From: Gaiellasilicea sp963789355
GTDB lineage: Bacteria; Actinomycetota; Thermoleophilia; Gaiellales; Gaiellaceae
Length of the DNA stretch: 64,000 bases
Reading direction: 5' to 3'
NCBI GenBank assembly: GCA_963789355.1
Contig: CAWBKK010000002.1
Span: 682,001 to 746,000, forward strand
Shown here: piece after piece, positions 34,794 through 43,203 of the stretch
Layout: the number at the start of each line of letters is the position of its first letter
Position numbering within the stretch: position 1 is the first letter of the stretch
Translations under genes and position numbers: made by a program
Notes under the pieces: model-generated
The model's database searches: none
The model's input: only the letters and a program-made list of their open reading frames with translations
What the model was told of the DNA's origin: nothing

Positions 34794-35887
34794 GCCGGGA
34801 CCTCGAACGTGATCCCGCCGTCCGAGAGGGCGTTGACCGAGAGCTCCGCGTCGAAGGCGATGACCTTCCCCTCGCGCCGGGGCTCCGCCCTGGCGTCCAG
34901 GGCTCGCAGCACGCGCTCGGGCGTGATCGGCAGCTCCGTGACCCAGACGCCGATCGCGTCGTGGACGGCCGCCGCGATCGCGGGCGGCTGGGGGTTGTTC
35001 GCCATCTCGCCGATGCCCTTCGCGCCGTAGGGGCCGCCGGCGGAGGGGTTCTCGATGATCAGCGTGTCCACCTGAGGCAGGTCGTCCATCCCGGGAGCCA
35101 GGTAGGAGCCGAACTGGCCGCCGCGGTGCTCGACGCTCGGGTAGTACGGGTAGCAGTTCTCGAGCACGCCGAGCCCGAGGCCCTGCACGGCGCCACCCTC
35201 GATCTGGCCCTCGACGAGCGTCGGGTTGATCGCGGTGCCGACGTCGAAGCACTGGACGAGCCGCGTCACCTTCACGTGGCCGGTCTCGTCGTCGACCTCG
35301 ACCTCGGCCGCGCACGCGGCGTAGGAGATCGCGGCGTGCGGCGGCAGGTCGACGCGACCCGTCTCCGGATCCACGATCGCCGCGTACGGGTTCAGGTGCG
35401 CACCCGTGCCGGTGATCAGCTCGCCGTGCGTCCAGGTGGCGGCGACCGCGACATCGGCGACGGAGATGGTCTTCTGCGGCGCCCCCTTCGCGGTCACGAC
35501 GCCGTCCTCGACCTCGAGGTCGGCCGCGTCGATCTCGAGCTCCTTGCCCGCGATCTCGAGCAGCTTCGCCTTCGCGCTCTCGGCCGCCTTCTTCACGGCC
35601 ATCCCGGCGACGAACGTCGCCCGTGAGGCGAAGGTGCCGGTGCACACCGGCGAGGAGTCCGTGTTCGAGTTGTCGTACGTGACCCAGTCGTACGGGACGC
35701 CGAGGGTGTCGGCCACGATCTGCGACTGGATCGTCTTCGAGCCGTTGCCGATGTCGGCGGTGCCGGAGAAGACGTCCACGCGCCCGTCCGGCTTCATCTT
35801 GATCCACGCCTGCGAGGGATCGCCGTTCTGGTTCATCCCGGTCGGATACTCGATCGCGGAGATCCCGCGTCCCTTGTGCACGGCCAT
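34790..35887 (-). CDS. Molybdenum hydroxylase, molybdopterin subunit, C-terminal half (split gene)
   Basis: A 365-residue protein that matches only the second half of xanthine-dehydrogenase-type large subunits. It begins MAVHKGRGISAIEYPTGMNQ, continues with GTADIGNGSKTIQSQIVADT and the MoCoBD_2 region, and near the end carries GPYGAKGIGEMANNPQPPAI, whose Glu is the base that activates hydroxide on Mo. The usual subunit is about 750-800 residues in one chain; here 455 + 365 are encoded by two genes overlapping by one base (TGATG). Eubacterium barkeri nicotinate dehydrogenase is a known split precedent. The partner gene is directly upstream. Confidence 0.85.
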   Translation of the reverse strand: MAVHKGRGISAIEYPTGMNQNGDPSQAWIKMKPDGRVDVFSGTADIGNGSKTIQSQIVADTLGVPYDWVTYDNSNTDSSPVCTGTFASRATFVAGMAVKKAAESAKAKLLEIAGKELEIDAADLEVEDGVVTAKGAPQKTISVADVAVAATWTHGELITGTGAHLNPYAAIVDPETGRVDLPPHAAISYAACAAEVEVDDETGHVKVTRLVQCFDVGTAINPTLVEGQIEGGAVQGLGLGVLENCYPYYPSVEHRGGQFGSYLAPGMDDLPQVDTLIIENPSAGGPYGAKGIGEMANNPQPPAIAAAVHDAIGVWVTELPITPERVLRALDARAEPRREGKVIAFDAELSVNALSDGGITFEVPA

Positions 35888-37254
35888 CAGTGGGCCTCCG
35901 GGTTTCCGAGCTGGCCGACGAGGTGCTCCGGAAGCCACTCGCCCGTCCTCTGCTCGCTCGTCGCGGTGCGGTAGTCGGCCGAGAGCTCGTGCCCGAGCTC
36001 GTCCGCGACCGCCTGGATGGTGGGAATCGTCGACGGGTCGGTGTAGGCGATCCCGTTCGGCGACGTGTCGCCGATCCGGTTTGCGTTCTTCATCCTGATC
36101 TCGAACGGGTCGATTCCGAGCTCGAGCGCGATCCGGCTCATGTGCGTCTCGACCGCGAACGAGACGGACGTGACGCCGAACCCGCGCATCGCCGTCGTCG
36201 GGACGCGGTTCGTGAAGACGACGTAGCCGTCGAACTCGAGGTTCGGGATCGTGTAGGCGCCCGTGTGGTGGAAGCTGTGCTTGGTCAGGCCGTACGGGGA
36301 GAAGCGGGCGTAGGCGCCCGAGTCGTGCAGCGTCAGCATCTTCCGGCCGAGGATCCAGCCGTCCTTGGTGACCGCGTCCGCGATCTCCATGTGCCAGGGC
36401 GCCCTCGTCGAGGAGCAGAGGAACTCCTCCTCCCGCGTCCAGCGCCACTTCACCGGCCGGCCGGACTTGACCGCGAGCAGGGAGCACATCGTCTCCGTGG
36501 CGGTGTCGACCTTGCCGCCGAAGCCGCCGCCGACCGTGCCGCCGACGAACTTGAGCTTGTTCAGCGGCAGCTGGAGGTGCGCGGCCACGACGCCCATCGA
36601 GAAGTAGAGCGCCTGGGTGCAGGAGTAGATCGTCAGCCGGCCGTCCGCCTCGGGCACGACCTGGCACACCTGCGTCTCGACCGGGACGTGCTCGATCGCG
36701 GCGGGGCGGTAGACACCCGAGACGATCACGTCCGCCCGCTCGAACGCCTCGTCGATCGAGCCCTTCCGGATCTGGCGCCGGTCCATCTCGCCCTCGAAGT
36801 GCGGGTACCAGTTGCCCCAGTGGTGGATCTTCGGGGCATCCGCGTCGAACGCCTTGCGGACGTCGAAGAGCGCCGGTTGCTCCTCGAGCTCGAGGCCGAT
36901 CGCCTCGACCGCGGCCTGCGCGGCCTCCTCGCTCTCGGCGGCGACGATCGCGATCGGCTGGCCCTTGTAGCGGACGTCGTCCCTTGCGAGCAGCGGCTCG
37001 TCGGCCGGGATCCCGAGCGCGGAGAGGTGTCCGTACTCGAGCAGCGGCACGTCCTTCCAGGTGATCACGTGCACGCCCTTCATCGCCTCGGCCTTCGAGA
37101 GATCGAGCCCCTTGATGTCCGCGCGGTCCACGGGCGATCGCAGCGCCTTCGCCCAGAGCGTGCCGGGGACCCGGACGTCGTCGACGTACATCGTTCGACC
37201 GGTGACGTGGGCGACGCCGTCGTAGCGGGGGAGTCGTGCACCGACGGCCTTCAT
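35887..37254 (-). CDS. Molybdenum hydroxylase, molybdopterin subunit, N-terminal half (split gene)
   Basis: A 455-residue protein. It opens with the aldehyde-oxidase a/b hammerhead (GARLPRYDGVAHVTGRTMY to about 120), followed by the first molybdopterin-binding domain: HVPVETQVCQVVPEADGRL, FVGGTVGGGFGGKVDTATE (the glycine-rich loop over the cofactor) and RGFGVTSVSFAVETHM. It ends near LGNPEAH, where intact homologues continue. With the next gene it forms a full large subunit. The product would hydroxylate a heteroaromatic or oxidise an aldehyde or CO-like substrate; no CoxL active-site Cys loop is seen. It overlaps the 2Fe-2S subunit gene by ATGA. Confidence 0.86.
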   Translation of the reverse strand: MKAVGARLPRYDGVAHVTGRTMYVDDVRVPGTLWAKALRSPVDRADIKGLDLSKAEAMKGVHVITWKDVPLLEYGHLSALGIPADEPLLARDDVRYKGQPIAIVAAESEEAAQAAVEAIGLELEEQPALFDVRKAFDADAPKIHHWGNWYPHFEGEMDRRQIRKGSIDEAFERADVIVSGVYRPAAIEHVPVETQVCQVVPEADGRLTIYSCTQALYFSMGVVAAHLQLPLNKLKFVGGTVGGGFGGKVDTATETMCSLLAVKSGRPVKWRWTREEEFLCSSTRAPWHMEIADAVTKDGWILGRKMLTLHDSGAYARFSPYGLTKHSFHHTGAYTIPNLEFDGYVVFTNRVPTTAMRGFGVTSVSFAVETHMSRIALELGIDPFEIRMKNANRIGDTSPNGIAYTDPSTIPTIQAVADELGHELSADYRTATSEQRTGEWLPEHLVGQLGNPEAH

Positions 37255-37775
37255 GCCGGTGCCCCCGGAATCTCGACCGGAGCTTCTTCGCCTGGCTGCG
37301 GCAACCAGCGCTGGGAGGCGACGACTTCACCGCCGGCGGCGGCCTCGACCGCGTCGATGATCTTCACGTAGCCGGTGCAGCGACAGACGTGGCCGGCGAG
37401 CGCCTTCTGGATCGACTCGCGCTCCGCGCCGCCGCCGTTCTCGAGGTAGCCGTGGGCCGCCAGCACCATCCCGGAGGTGCAGAACCCGCACTGGGCGGCG
37501 TAGTGCTCGTGGAAGGCCGCCTGGATCGGCGAGAGCGCCTCGGCCGTGCCGAGCCCCTCTACCGTGGTCACGTCGGCGCCGTCGAGCGCCGCGACCGGGA
37601 GGAGGCAGGCGCGCCGAGGGGCGCCGGCGACGAGAACGGTGCACGAGCCGCAGCCGCCCTGCTGGCAGCCGGCCTTGGGACTCGTGATCCCGAGCTCCTC
37701 GCGCAGCACTTCGAGCAGCGGCGTCAGCGGGGCGCTCTCGATCGTGTGCTGAACGCCGTTGACGGTCAGTTTCAT
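37251..37775 (-). CDS. Molybdenum hydroxylase 2Fe-2S subunit
   Basis: A 174-residue iron-sulfur subunit. The plant-type ferredoxin cluster is AGCQQGGCGSCTVLVAG plus a fourth Cys in RRACLLP. The second, helical cluster domain has QCGFCTSGMVLAAHGYL and HVCRCTGYVKII. It passes electrons from the Mo site to FAD. Length is slightly over the usual 160 because of a 15-residue tail. It overlaps both neighbours by four bases, so the whole enzyme is made from one message. Confidence 0.92.
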   Translation of the reverse strand: MKLTVNGVQHTIESAPLTPLLEVLREELGITSPKAGCQQGGCGSCTVLVAGAPRRACLLPVAALDGADVTTVEGLGTAEALSPIQAAFHEHYAAQCGFCTSGMVLAAHGYLENGGGAERESIQKALAGHVCRCTGYVKIIDAVEAAAGGEVVASQRWLPQPGEEAPVEIPGAPA

Positions 37776-38551
37776 GAGCCCTCCTGGAGCTGCGTCAACG
37801 CCCGCCGGACGAGCACGGGCAGGGTTCGCTCGCGATACCAGGCCGACGCGAGCGCGTCGTCCTCGAAGGTCGCCTCGGCGACCGCCGCGGCGGCGGCGGC
37901 CTCCGCGTCGCTCGCCTTCGCCTCGGCGCCGGGCAGCCGCACGGCGTGGCCGGCGACGCCGCTGACGGCCAGCCGGACGGTGCCGTCCGCCGCGCGCGTG
38001 GCCGACACTGCGAGCGCGGTGTAGTCGTGCGCATGCGGACGGATCAGCGGAGCGAAGGCGCCGGCTGCGGGCTCCTCGAATGAGACGTCGAGCAGCAGCC
38101 GGTCCTCGCGGTTGGGGAGGAAGTCCTCGAGTGGCTCGGTCTTCTCGCCGCCGGGTCCCACCGACCGGACCGTCGCGCCGGCGGCCAGGAACGCTCCCTG
38201 GAGATCGCCTCGGGGCGCCTCGGTGCCCCTCCCGGCACAGAGGTTGCCGCCGACGGTGCCCTGCGCGCGGATCTCGACGTCGGCGACGTTCGCGGCGCAC
38301 GGCCCGATCGGGGCCGGTAGCGACTCGAGCTCCGAGACCGGCGTCGTCGCGCCGATCGTGAGCCGGGACCCGTCGCGGGTGATCCCGGCCAGCCCGGCGC
38401 CGTGGAGCAGCATCGCCCTCTCCGGCCGCAGCCTCCCGCTGGTCATCTCGGGAACGACGATCGTTCCCCCGCCGATCACCGTCACGCCCGCCTCGAAGAG
38501 CGACACGGCCTCTTCGGGTGAGGACGGTTGGAGCACGTCAGGCGCAGTCAT
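37772..38551 (-). CDS. Molybdenum hydroxylase FAD-binding subunit
   Basis: A 259-residue FAD subunit of the CoxM/XdhB type. The FAD-binding loops are VTVIGGGTIVVPEMTSGRL and VEIRAQGTVGGNLCAGRG, and the C-terminal CO-dehydrogenase flavoprotein domain contains LAVSGVAGHAVRLP. It is first in the operon. Upstream on the minus strand a TAGACT box (38591-38596) with TTGTTC 17 bases before it forms a possible promoter, next to the palindrome at 38622. Confidence 0.9.
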   Translation of the reverse strand: MTAPDVLQPSSPEEAVSLFEAGVTVIGGGTIVVPEMTSGRLRPERAMLLHGAGLAGITRDGSRLTIGATTPVSELESLPAPIGPCAANVADVEIRAQGTVGGNLCAGRGTEAPRGDLQGAFLAAGATVRSVGPGGEKTEPLEDFLPNREDRLLLDVSFEEPAAGAFAPLIRPHAHDYTALAVSATRAADGTVRLAVSGVAGHAVRLPGAEAKASDAEAAAAAAVAEATFEDDALASAWYRERTLPVLVRRALTQLQEGS

Positions 38552-38590
38552 TGACCATCCTTCGGTTCGGGATCTCCTTCGTGTCCGCCG

Positions 38591-38596
38591 AGTCTA
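38591..38596 (-). promoter_or_regulatory. Possible -10 (TAGACT) of the molybdenum hydroxylase operon
   Basis: TAGACT on the minus strand lies 39 bases before ATG 38551. TTGTTC sits 17 bases further upstream, directly beside the palindrome 38622-38635, so a bound regulator could block or contact polymerase. Confidence 0.4.
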
Positions 38597-38621
38597 GAAC
38601 GGTGCGGCCCGGCGAACAAAT

Positions 38622-38635
38622 GAGAATCGATTATC
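38622..38635. promoter_or_regulatory. ATCGAT-centred palindrome between divergent Mo hydroxylase and MoxR genes
   Basis: GAGAATCGATTATC is palindromic except for one pair. It stands 42 bases before the GTG of the MoxR gene and 70 bases before the FAD-subunit gene, so it may control the enzyme and its maturation genes together. Confidence 0.5.
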
Positions 38636-38676
38636 TGCCGAGGAGGTACGCCCAAGAGGTGAAGTACGCTTGCCGC

Positions 38677-39552
38677 GTGAACTTCGCCAGCATCGACGAG
38701 CTCGAGACGGCGCTTCGCGCGGCCGACTATCTGCCCGATCGCGGCCTCGCGACGTCGCTCTTCCTCTCGCTCGCGCTCGAGAAGCCGGTGCTGCTCGAGG
38801 GCGAGGCGGGGGTGGGGAAGACGGAGGCGGCCAAGGCGCTCGCGCGGGCGCTCGACGCCCGGCTGATCCGGCTCCAGTGCTACGAGGGGCTCGATGTCAC
38901 GCACGCCGTCTACGAGTGGAACTACCCGCGCCAGCTGCTCCACATCCGGGCCGCGCAGGAGGGGACGGTCTCGGAGGACGAGCTCTTCGGGCCCGAGTTC
39001 CTGATCCGGCGGCCGCTGCTCGAGGCCGTCGAAGCGGACGAGCAGGTCGTGCTCCTGATCGACGAGGTCGACCGGGCGGACGAGGAGTTCGAGGCGTTCC
39101 TGCTCGAGGTCCTCTCCGACTTCCAGATCACGATTCCGGAGCTGGGGACGATCAAGGCGCGGCGGAAGCCCGCGGTCGTGCTCACCTCGAACCGCACGCG
39201 CGAGCTGCACGACGCGCTGAAGCGGCGCGCCCTCTTCCACTGGATCGGCCATCCGTCGCTGCAGCGGGAAATCGAGATCGTGCGTCTTCGTGTCCCCGGA
39301 ATCCCCGAGCGCCTGGCCGAGGAGGCTGCCGCGTTCGTCCGCGGCCTCCGCGGGCTCGACCTGGCCAAGCCGCCGGGTGTCGCCGAGACGATCGACTGGG
39401 CCCAGGCGCTCGCCGCCCTCGGCCGCGAGGAGATCGACGCGCAGGTGGTCGAGCAGACGCTCGGCTCGGTGCTGAAGTACCGCGAGGACATCGAGGCCGT
39501 CCGCGACGAGACGCTGGTCGGGCTGATCGAAGCGGCCCGCGCAACGAGGTAG
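38677..39552 (+). CDS. MoxR-type AAA+ ATPase (CoxD-like Mo-hydroxylase maturation)
   Basis: A 291-residue AAA+ protein from GTG 38677. Walker A is EGEAGVGKTEAAKALA (about 42-57), Walker B VVLLIDEVDRAD, and TSNRTRELHDALKRRA carries sensor 1 and the Arg finger. The C-terminal lid follows. Other starts upstream lack support; the chosen start gives the usual VNFASIDELETAL opening. MoxR ATPases next to molybdenum hydroxylases (such as CoxD) help assemble the sulfurated active site. The VWA gene follows after three bases. Confidence 0.88.
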   Translation: MNFASIDELETALRAADYLPDRGLATSLFLSLALEKPVLLEGEAGVGKTEAAKALARALDARLIRLQCYEGLDVTHAVYEWNYPRQLLHIRAAQEGTVSEDELFGPEFLIRRPLLEAVEADEQVVLLIDEVDRADEEFEAFLLEVLSDFQITIPELGTIKARRKPAVVLTSNRTRELHDALKRRALFHWIGHPSLQREIEIVRLRVPGIPERLAEEAAAFVRGLRGLDLAKPPGVAETIDWAQALAALGREEIDAQVVEQTLGSVLKYREDIEAVRDETLVGLIEAARATR

Positions 39553-39555
39553 CCC

Positions 39556-40686
39556 GTGCCCGGCACGGCGATCGTCCGCCATGTCGTCACCTTCGGCCGG
39601 GTGCTGCGCGAGGTCGGGATCGAGGTCGGCCCCGGCCGGGTTGCGGACGCCGTGCGCGCGCTCGGAGCGGTCGACGTGACCCGGCAAGAGGATGTCTACT
39701 TCGCGCTCAGACAGACGCTCGTCTCGCGGCCCGACGAGCTCGAGCTCTTCGACCGGGCGTTCGTCGCCTGGTTCCTGCGCGGCCCGGTCGCGCCGCTCGT
39801 CCGCGCGAAGGAGCGGCGAAAGCTCGCCAACCGGATCGAGGCGACGCTCGGCTCCGAGGCCGGCGACGACGACGCCGAGATCGTCGGCGAGCCGATCCAG
39901 CTCGGGGCTTCGGGGCACGAGCTCCTGCGGACGAAGGACTTCGCCGAGATGACGGCCGAGGAGTTCGACCGCGCCCGCCGCCTCCTGCTCGCGATTGCCC
40001 GCAGCCGCCCGCTGCGCACGTCGCGGCGGCTGACGCCGGACTCTCGCGGCGACAGGCTCGACCTGCGGAGGCTGATCCGGCGGTCGCTGCGCACCGGGGG
40101 AGACCCCGTCGACCAGTCGTGGAAGGCCCGGAAGGACGTGCCCCGCAAGCTCGTCGTCCTCTGCGACGTCTCCGGCTCGATGGACGCCTACGCGCGCGCG
40201 CTGCTCCTGTTCCTCCACGCGATGGTGGGCGCGGGACGCGGCGTCGAGGCGTTCGGCTTCGGGATCAGGCTGACGCGCTTGACCCGGGACTTCGCCACCC
40301 GCGATCCGGAGGCGGCGCTCGCCCGGGCGGCGGCGAACGACGTCGACTGGGGGAGCGGGACGCGGATCGGCGCGTCGCTGAAGGAGTTCAACGACGTCTA
40401 CGGCCGGCGCGCGCTCTCGCGCGGGGCCGTTGTCGTGATCGTCTCCGACGGCTGGGAGCGGGACGACCCGGACGCGGTCGGGCGGGAGATGGCGAGGCTG
40501 GCCCGCGCCGCCTACGCGGTCGTCTGGGTGAACCCGCTCAAGGGGAACCCCGAGTACCAGCCGCTGGCAGGCGGGATGCGGGCGGCGCTGCCGTTCGTCG
40601 ACCGCTTCCTCTCGGGGCACAACCTGCGCAGCCTCGAGGAGCTCGCCGCGGTCGTCAGCGGGATCGAGCGGCGTCACGCGGCGTGA
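39556..40686 (+). CDS. VWA-domain protein, CoxE-like, partner of MoxR ATPase
   Basis: A 376-residue CoxE-type protein. The first half is helical and charged. The C-terminal VWA domain begins KLVVLCDVSGSMDAYARAL with the MIDAS motif DxSxS, has SGTRIGASL for the MIDAS Thr, and VVIVSDGWERDDP for the later Asp. VWA-MoxR pairs act as chaperone machines for metal-site insertion. GTG 39556 is three bases after the MoxR stop, so they are co-translated. The divergent hydroxylase operon is the likely client. Confidence 0.85.
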   Translation: MPGTAIVRHVVTFGRVLREVGIEVGPGRVADAVRALGAVDVTRQEDVYFALRQTLVSRPDELELFDRAFVAWFLRGPVAPLVRAKERRKLANRIEATLGSEAGDDDAEIVGEPIQLGASGHELLRTKDFAEMTAEEFDRARRLLLAIARSRPLRTSRRLTPDSRGDRLDLRRLIRRSLRTGGDPVDQSWKARKDVPRKLVVLCDVSGSMDAYARALLLFLHAMVGAGRGVEAFGFGIRLTRLTRDFATRDPEAALARAAANDVDWGSGTRIGASLKEFNDVYGRRALSRGAVVVIVSDGWERDDPDAVGREMARLARAAYAVVWVNPLKGNPEYQPLAGGMRAALPFVDRFLSGHNLRSLEELAAVVSGIERRHAA

Positions 40687-40723
40687 CGGCATCTGAGCCG
40701 TTTCTGACGAGCGCCTTCGCCGG

Positions 40724-42010
40724 GTGACGAGCCCCGCGGCCAGGCCTGCTCCGGCGATCGACGGCGGCCCGCCCGTCTCGCCGAACGAGGTTCCCGGCGA
40801 GCGGCAGGTCGGACGGAACACGCTCGAGACCCTGCTCTTCCGCGGGCTCTCGACCCCGATCGCGCTCCTTCTCGTCGTGATCCAGAGCCGCTTCCTGGCG
40901 CCGGAGGGTCGAGGGACGTTTGTGCTCGTGGTGCTGTCGGTGACGATTCTGTCGCGCCTGTTGGGTCAGCTCGGGCTTGCGGTCACCGCCCGGACGCGGA
41001 CACGCGACCTCCCGCTCCGGCAGCTCGTCCACCGGGCGTTCGCGCTGGCCGTCCTTCTCGGTGGCGTCGGCGCCATCCTGGTCGTTGCGACGGCGGCACT
41101 GACCGGGATTCCCAACGACCTCGCCGCGATCGCTGCGGTAGCGCTCGTCCCGAACGTGCTCTGGCAGACCGTGTCGGGTGTGCTACTCGGGCTCGCGCGC
41201 GTGCGCGTCTGGAACCTGATCCAGGCGCTCTCGCCGATCCTGACGCTCGTCGGGTTGCTCCTGCTTGTCGTAGCGCTCGACGGCGGCGTCCGCGCAGCAA
41301 TCGTCGCCTGGGCTGCCGCGCATGTGCTTACGGCTGCGGTCGCGCTCGCGGGCAGCCGAGATCTCTGGACTCCGGTCGGCCGGCCGCCGCTCCTCGACGA
41401 GCACGGGCGGACGATGCTGCGGCTCGCGCTCGCGATGGGCGGCGTCCAGGTCGTCAACCTGATCGGCTACCGCGCCGAGCTCTTCGTGCTCGAGCTGTAC
41501 GACGGCGTGTCGGCGGTTGGGATCTACTCGATCGCGATGCAGGCGGCGGAGGCGATGTGGCTGATTCCGGCGGCGATCGCGACCGCGATCACCGGGCCCG
41601 CCGTGCACGACGACGAGGCGGACGCGGGGAAGCTCGTCGCGCGCTCGGCGCTGAAGAGCCTGGTCTACACCGGCGCCGTCGCCCTCGTGGTCGGCGTTGC
41701 GGCGCCGTGGGTGATCCCGCTCCTCTTCGGCAACGACTTCGACGGCGCCGTGCGCCCGTTGGCGCTGCTCCTGCCTGGCGTCGTGCTCTACGCGCCGGTG
41801 ACCGTGCTCGTCGTCTATCTCTCCGTCCGCCACGGGCGTCCGCACCTCAGCCTGGCTGTCTCCGTCGTCTCGGCGGCCGTGACAACGGCGCTCGCGTTCG
41901 CGCTGATCCCGGCCTACGGCGTCGAAGGCGCCGCCGTCGCGAGTGCGGTCGGGTACGCGCTCGGCGCCGGGCTGGCGTGGCTGCTCTTCACCCACACCCG
42001 CAGGCACTAG
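40724..42010 (+). CDS. Polysaccharide-export flippase-like (MATE/MVF superfamily) membrane protein
   Basis: A 428-residue membrane protein with about 12-14 hydrophobic helices and little between them. Features include an N-terminal polar 30 residues, then LLFRGLSTPIALLLVVIQSRFLAPEGRG, the usual opening of Wzx/RfbX-type flippases, and VVNLIGYRAELFVLELYDGV. Such proteins flip lipid-linked sugars across the membrane. GTG 40724 starts 37 bases after the VWA gene. No glycosyltransferases are next to it, so its substrate is unclear and it is unlikely to be part of the Mo operon. Confidence 0.72.
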   Translation: MTSPAARPAPAIDGGPPVSPNEVPGERQVGRNTLETLLFRGLSTPIALLLVVIQSRFLAPEGRGTFVLVVLSVTILSRLLGQLGLAVTARTRTRDLPLRQLVHRAFALAVLLGGVGAILVVATAALTGIPNDLAAIAAVALVPNVLWQTVSGVLLGLARVRVWNLIQALSPILTLVGLLLLVVALDGGVRAAIVAWAAAHVLTAAVALAGSRDLWTPVGRPPLLDEHGRTMLRLALAMGGVQVVNLIGYRAELFVLELYDGVSAVGIYSIAMQAAEAMWLIPAAIATAITGPAVHDDEADAGKLVARSALKSLVYTGAVALVVGVAAPWVIPLLFGNDFDGAVRPLALLLPGVVLYAPVTVLVVYLSVRHGRPHLSLAVSVVSAAVTTALAFALIPAYGVEGAAVASAVGYALGAGLAWLLFTHTRRH

Positions 42011-42030
42011 TCCACGCTCCGTCGGCGCCC

Positions 42031-43203
42031 CTACCAGTCGCCGACGCTGCCGTCCGCGTAGAAGACGCGCTGCAGCAGCTCCGGTTCGAAGGGGTGCGCG
42101 GCGACGACGTCGAGGTCGATCTCGATCCCGAGTCCGGGACGTTCGCTCGGGTAGGCGCGCATCCCGTCCGGGTCGATCCGGTGCGACTCTGTGGCGATCT
42201 CGGAGCGCCAGGGCACATCGGCGGTGACCGCCTCGCAGATCAGGTAGGACGGGGTCGCGAGCCCGAGCTCGATCGAGGCGGCGGTCGAGACCGGGCCCTG
42301 GGGGTTGTGCGGCGCGAGGGCGACGCGGTAGGCCTCGGCGAGGGCCGCGACGCGCCGCACCTCGGTCAGCCCGCCGCAATGCGTGATGTCGGGCTGGAGC
42401 ACGCTGCACGCGCCCTTCTCCAGCAACTCGCGGTACCCGTGCACCGTGACGAGGCGCTCGCCCGTCGCGATCGGCGTCTTCACCGCGCGCTGGATCGCGG
42501 CGATGTCGTCGGCCCGCTCCGGCCAGCACGGCTCCTCGAGCCAGTAGAGGCCGAAGGGCTCGAGCGCGTGCGCGAAGAGGTGCCCCATCCGGGGGCTGGG
42601 CCGCGCGTGACAGTCGACCATGATGTCGACGTCGTCTCCGACCGCGTCCCGCATCGCGGCGACGCAGGCCTCCGCGTGGCGAATCGGCGCGAGCCCCTCG
42701 AGCGGCATCGTCGGCGGCACCGCCATCGTCTTGAAGGCCGTGAAGCCGCGCTCGACCATCGCGCTCGCGAGCTCGGCGAAGCGCTGCGGCTCGCTGCTCT
42801 CGTAGAAGTCCTCCATCCTGCCCTCGCCGAGGTGGCCGTAGAGCCGGACGTAGTCGCGGACGCGCCCGCCCCAGAGCTGGTGGCAGGGAACGCCGAGCAC
42901 CTTGCCGAGGATGTCCCAGAGAGCGATGTCGATCCCGCTCATCGCCGTTCCGCGGACGATCCCGCTCGAGTGCCAGAAGTGCTGGCGGAACATCATCTGC
43001 CAGAGGTGCTCGATCCGGGTCGGATCCTCGCCGACGATCAGCTCGGCCAGATCCTCGACCGCGCCCACGATCGCGCGGGTGTGCCACTCGAGCGTGGCTT
43101 CGCCCCAGCCGTGGAGCCCCGGCTGGTCGGTGACGACGCGGACGAAGACCCAGTTGCGCATCCGCGCATGGCAGACGTGAGTCTCGACCGCTGTGATCTT
43201 CAT
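42031..43203 (-). CDS. Enolase-superfamily (mandelate racemase/muconate lactonising) sugar-acid dehydratase
   Basis: A 390-residue enolase-superfamily protein. The capping domain begins MKITAVETHVCHARMRNW. The barrel shows FTAFKTMA, the first metal Asp with a nearby His in IMVDCHARPSPRMG (the D-x-H pattern of galactonate-dehydratase-like enzymes), YWLEEPCWPE, a third ligand in PIATGERLV, and the catalytic His in VALAPHNPQGPVS. It probably dehydrates a sugar acid. It ends FYADGSVGDW, like the paralogue at 59358. It overlaps the ceramidase-like gene by ATGA and is the last gene in a four-gene leftward operon. Confidence 0.85.
   Translation of the reverse strand: MKITAVETHVCHARMRNWVFVRVVTDQPGLHGWGEATLEWHTRAIVGAVEDLAELIVGEDPTRIEHLWQMMFRQHFWHSSGIVRGTAMSGIDIALWDILGKVLGVPCHQLWGGRVRDYVRLYGHLGEGRMEDFYESSEPQRFAELASAMVERGFTAFKTMAVPPTMPLEGLAPIRHAEACVAAMRDAVGDDVDIMVDCHARPSPRMGHLFAHALEPFGLYWLEEPCWPERADDIAAIQRAVKTPIATGERLVTVHGYRELLEKGACSVLQPDITHCGGLTEVRRVAALAEAYRVALAPHNPQGPVSTAASIELGLATPSYLICEAVTADVPWRSEIATESHRIDPDGMRAYPSERPGLGIEIDLDVVAAHPFEPELLQRVFYADGSVGDW

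Noticed and set aside
36000..37371. Long plus-strand frame opposite the molybdopterin subunit
   Set aside because: Composition is Arg/Asp-rich antisense noise; the minus frame carries all family motifs.
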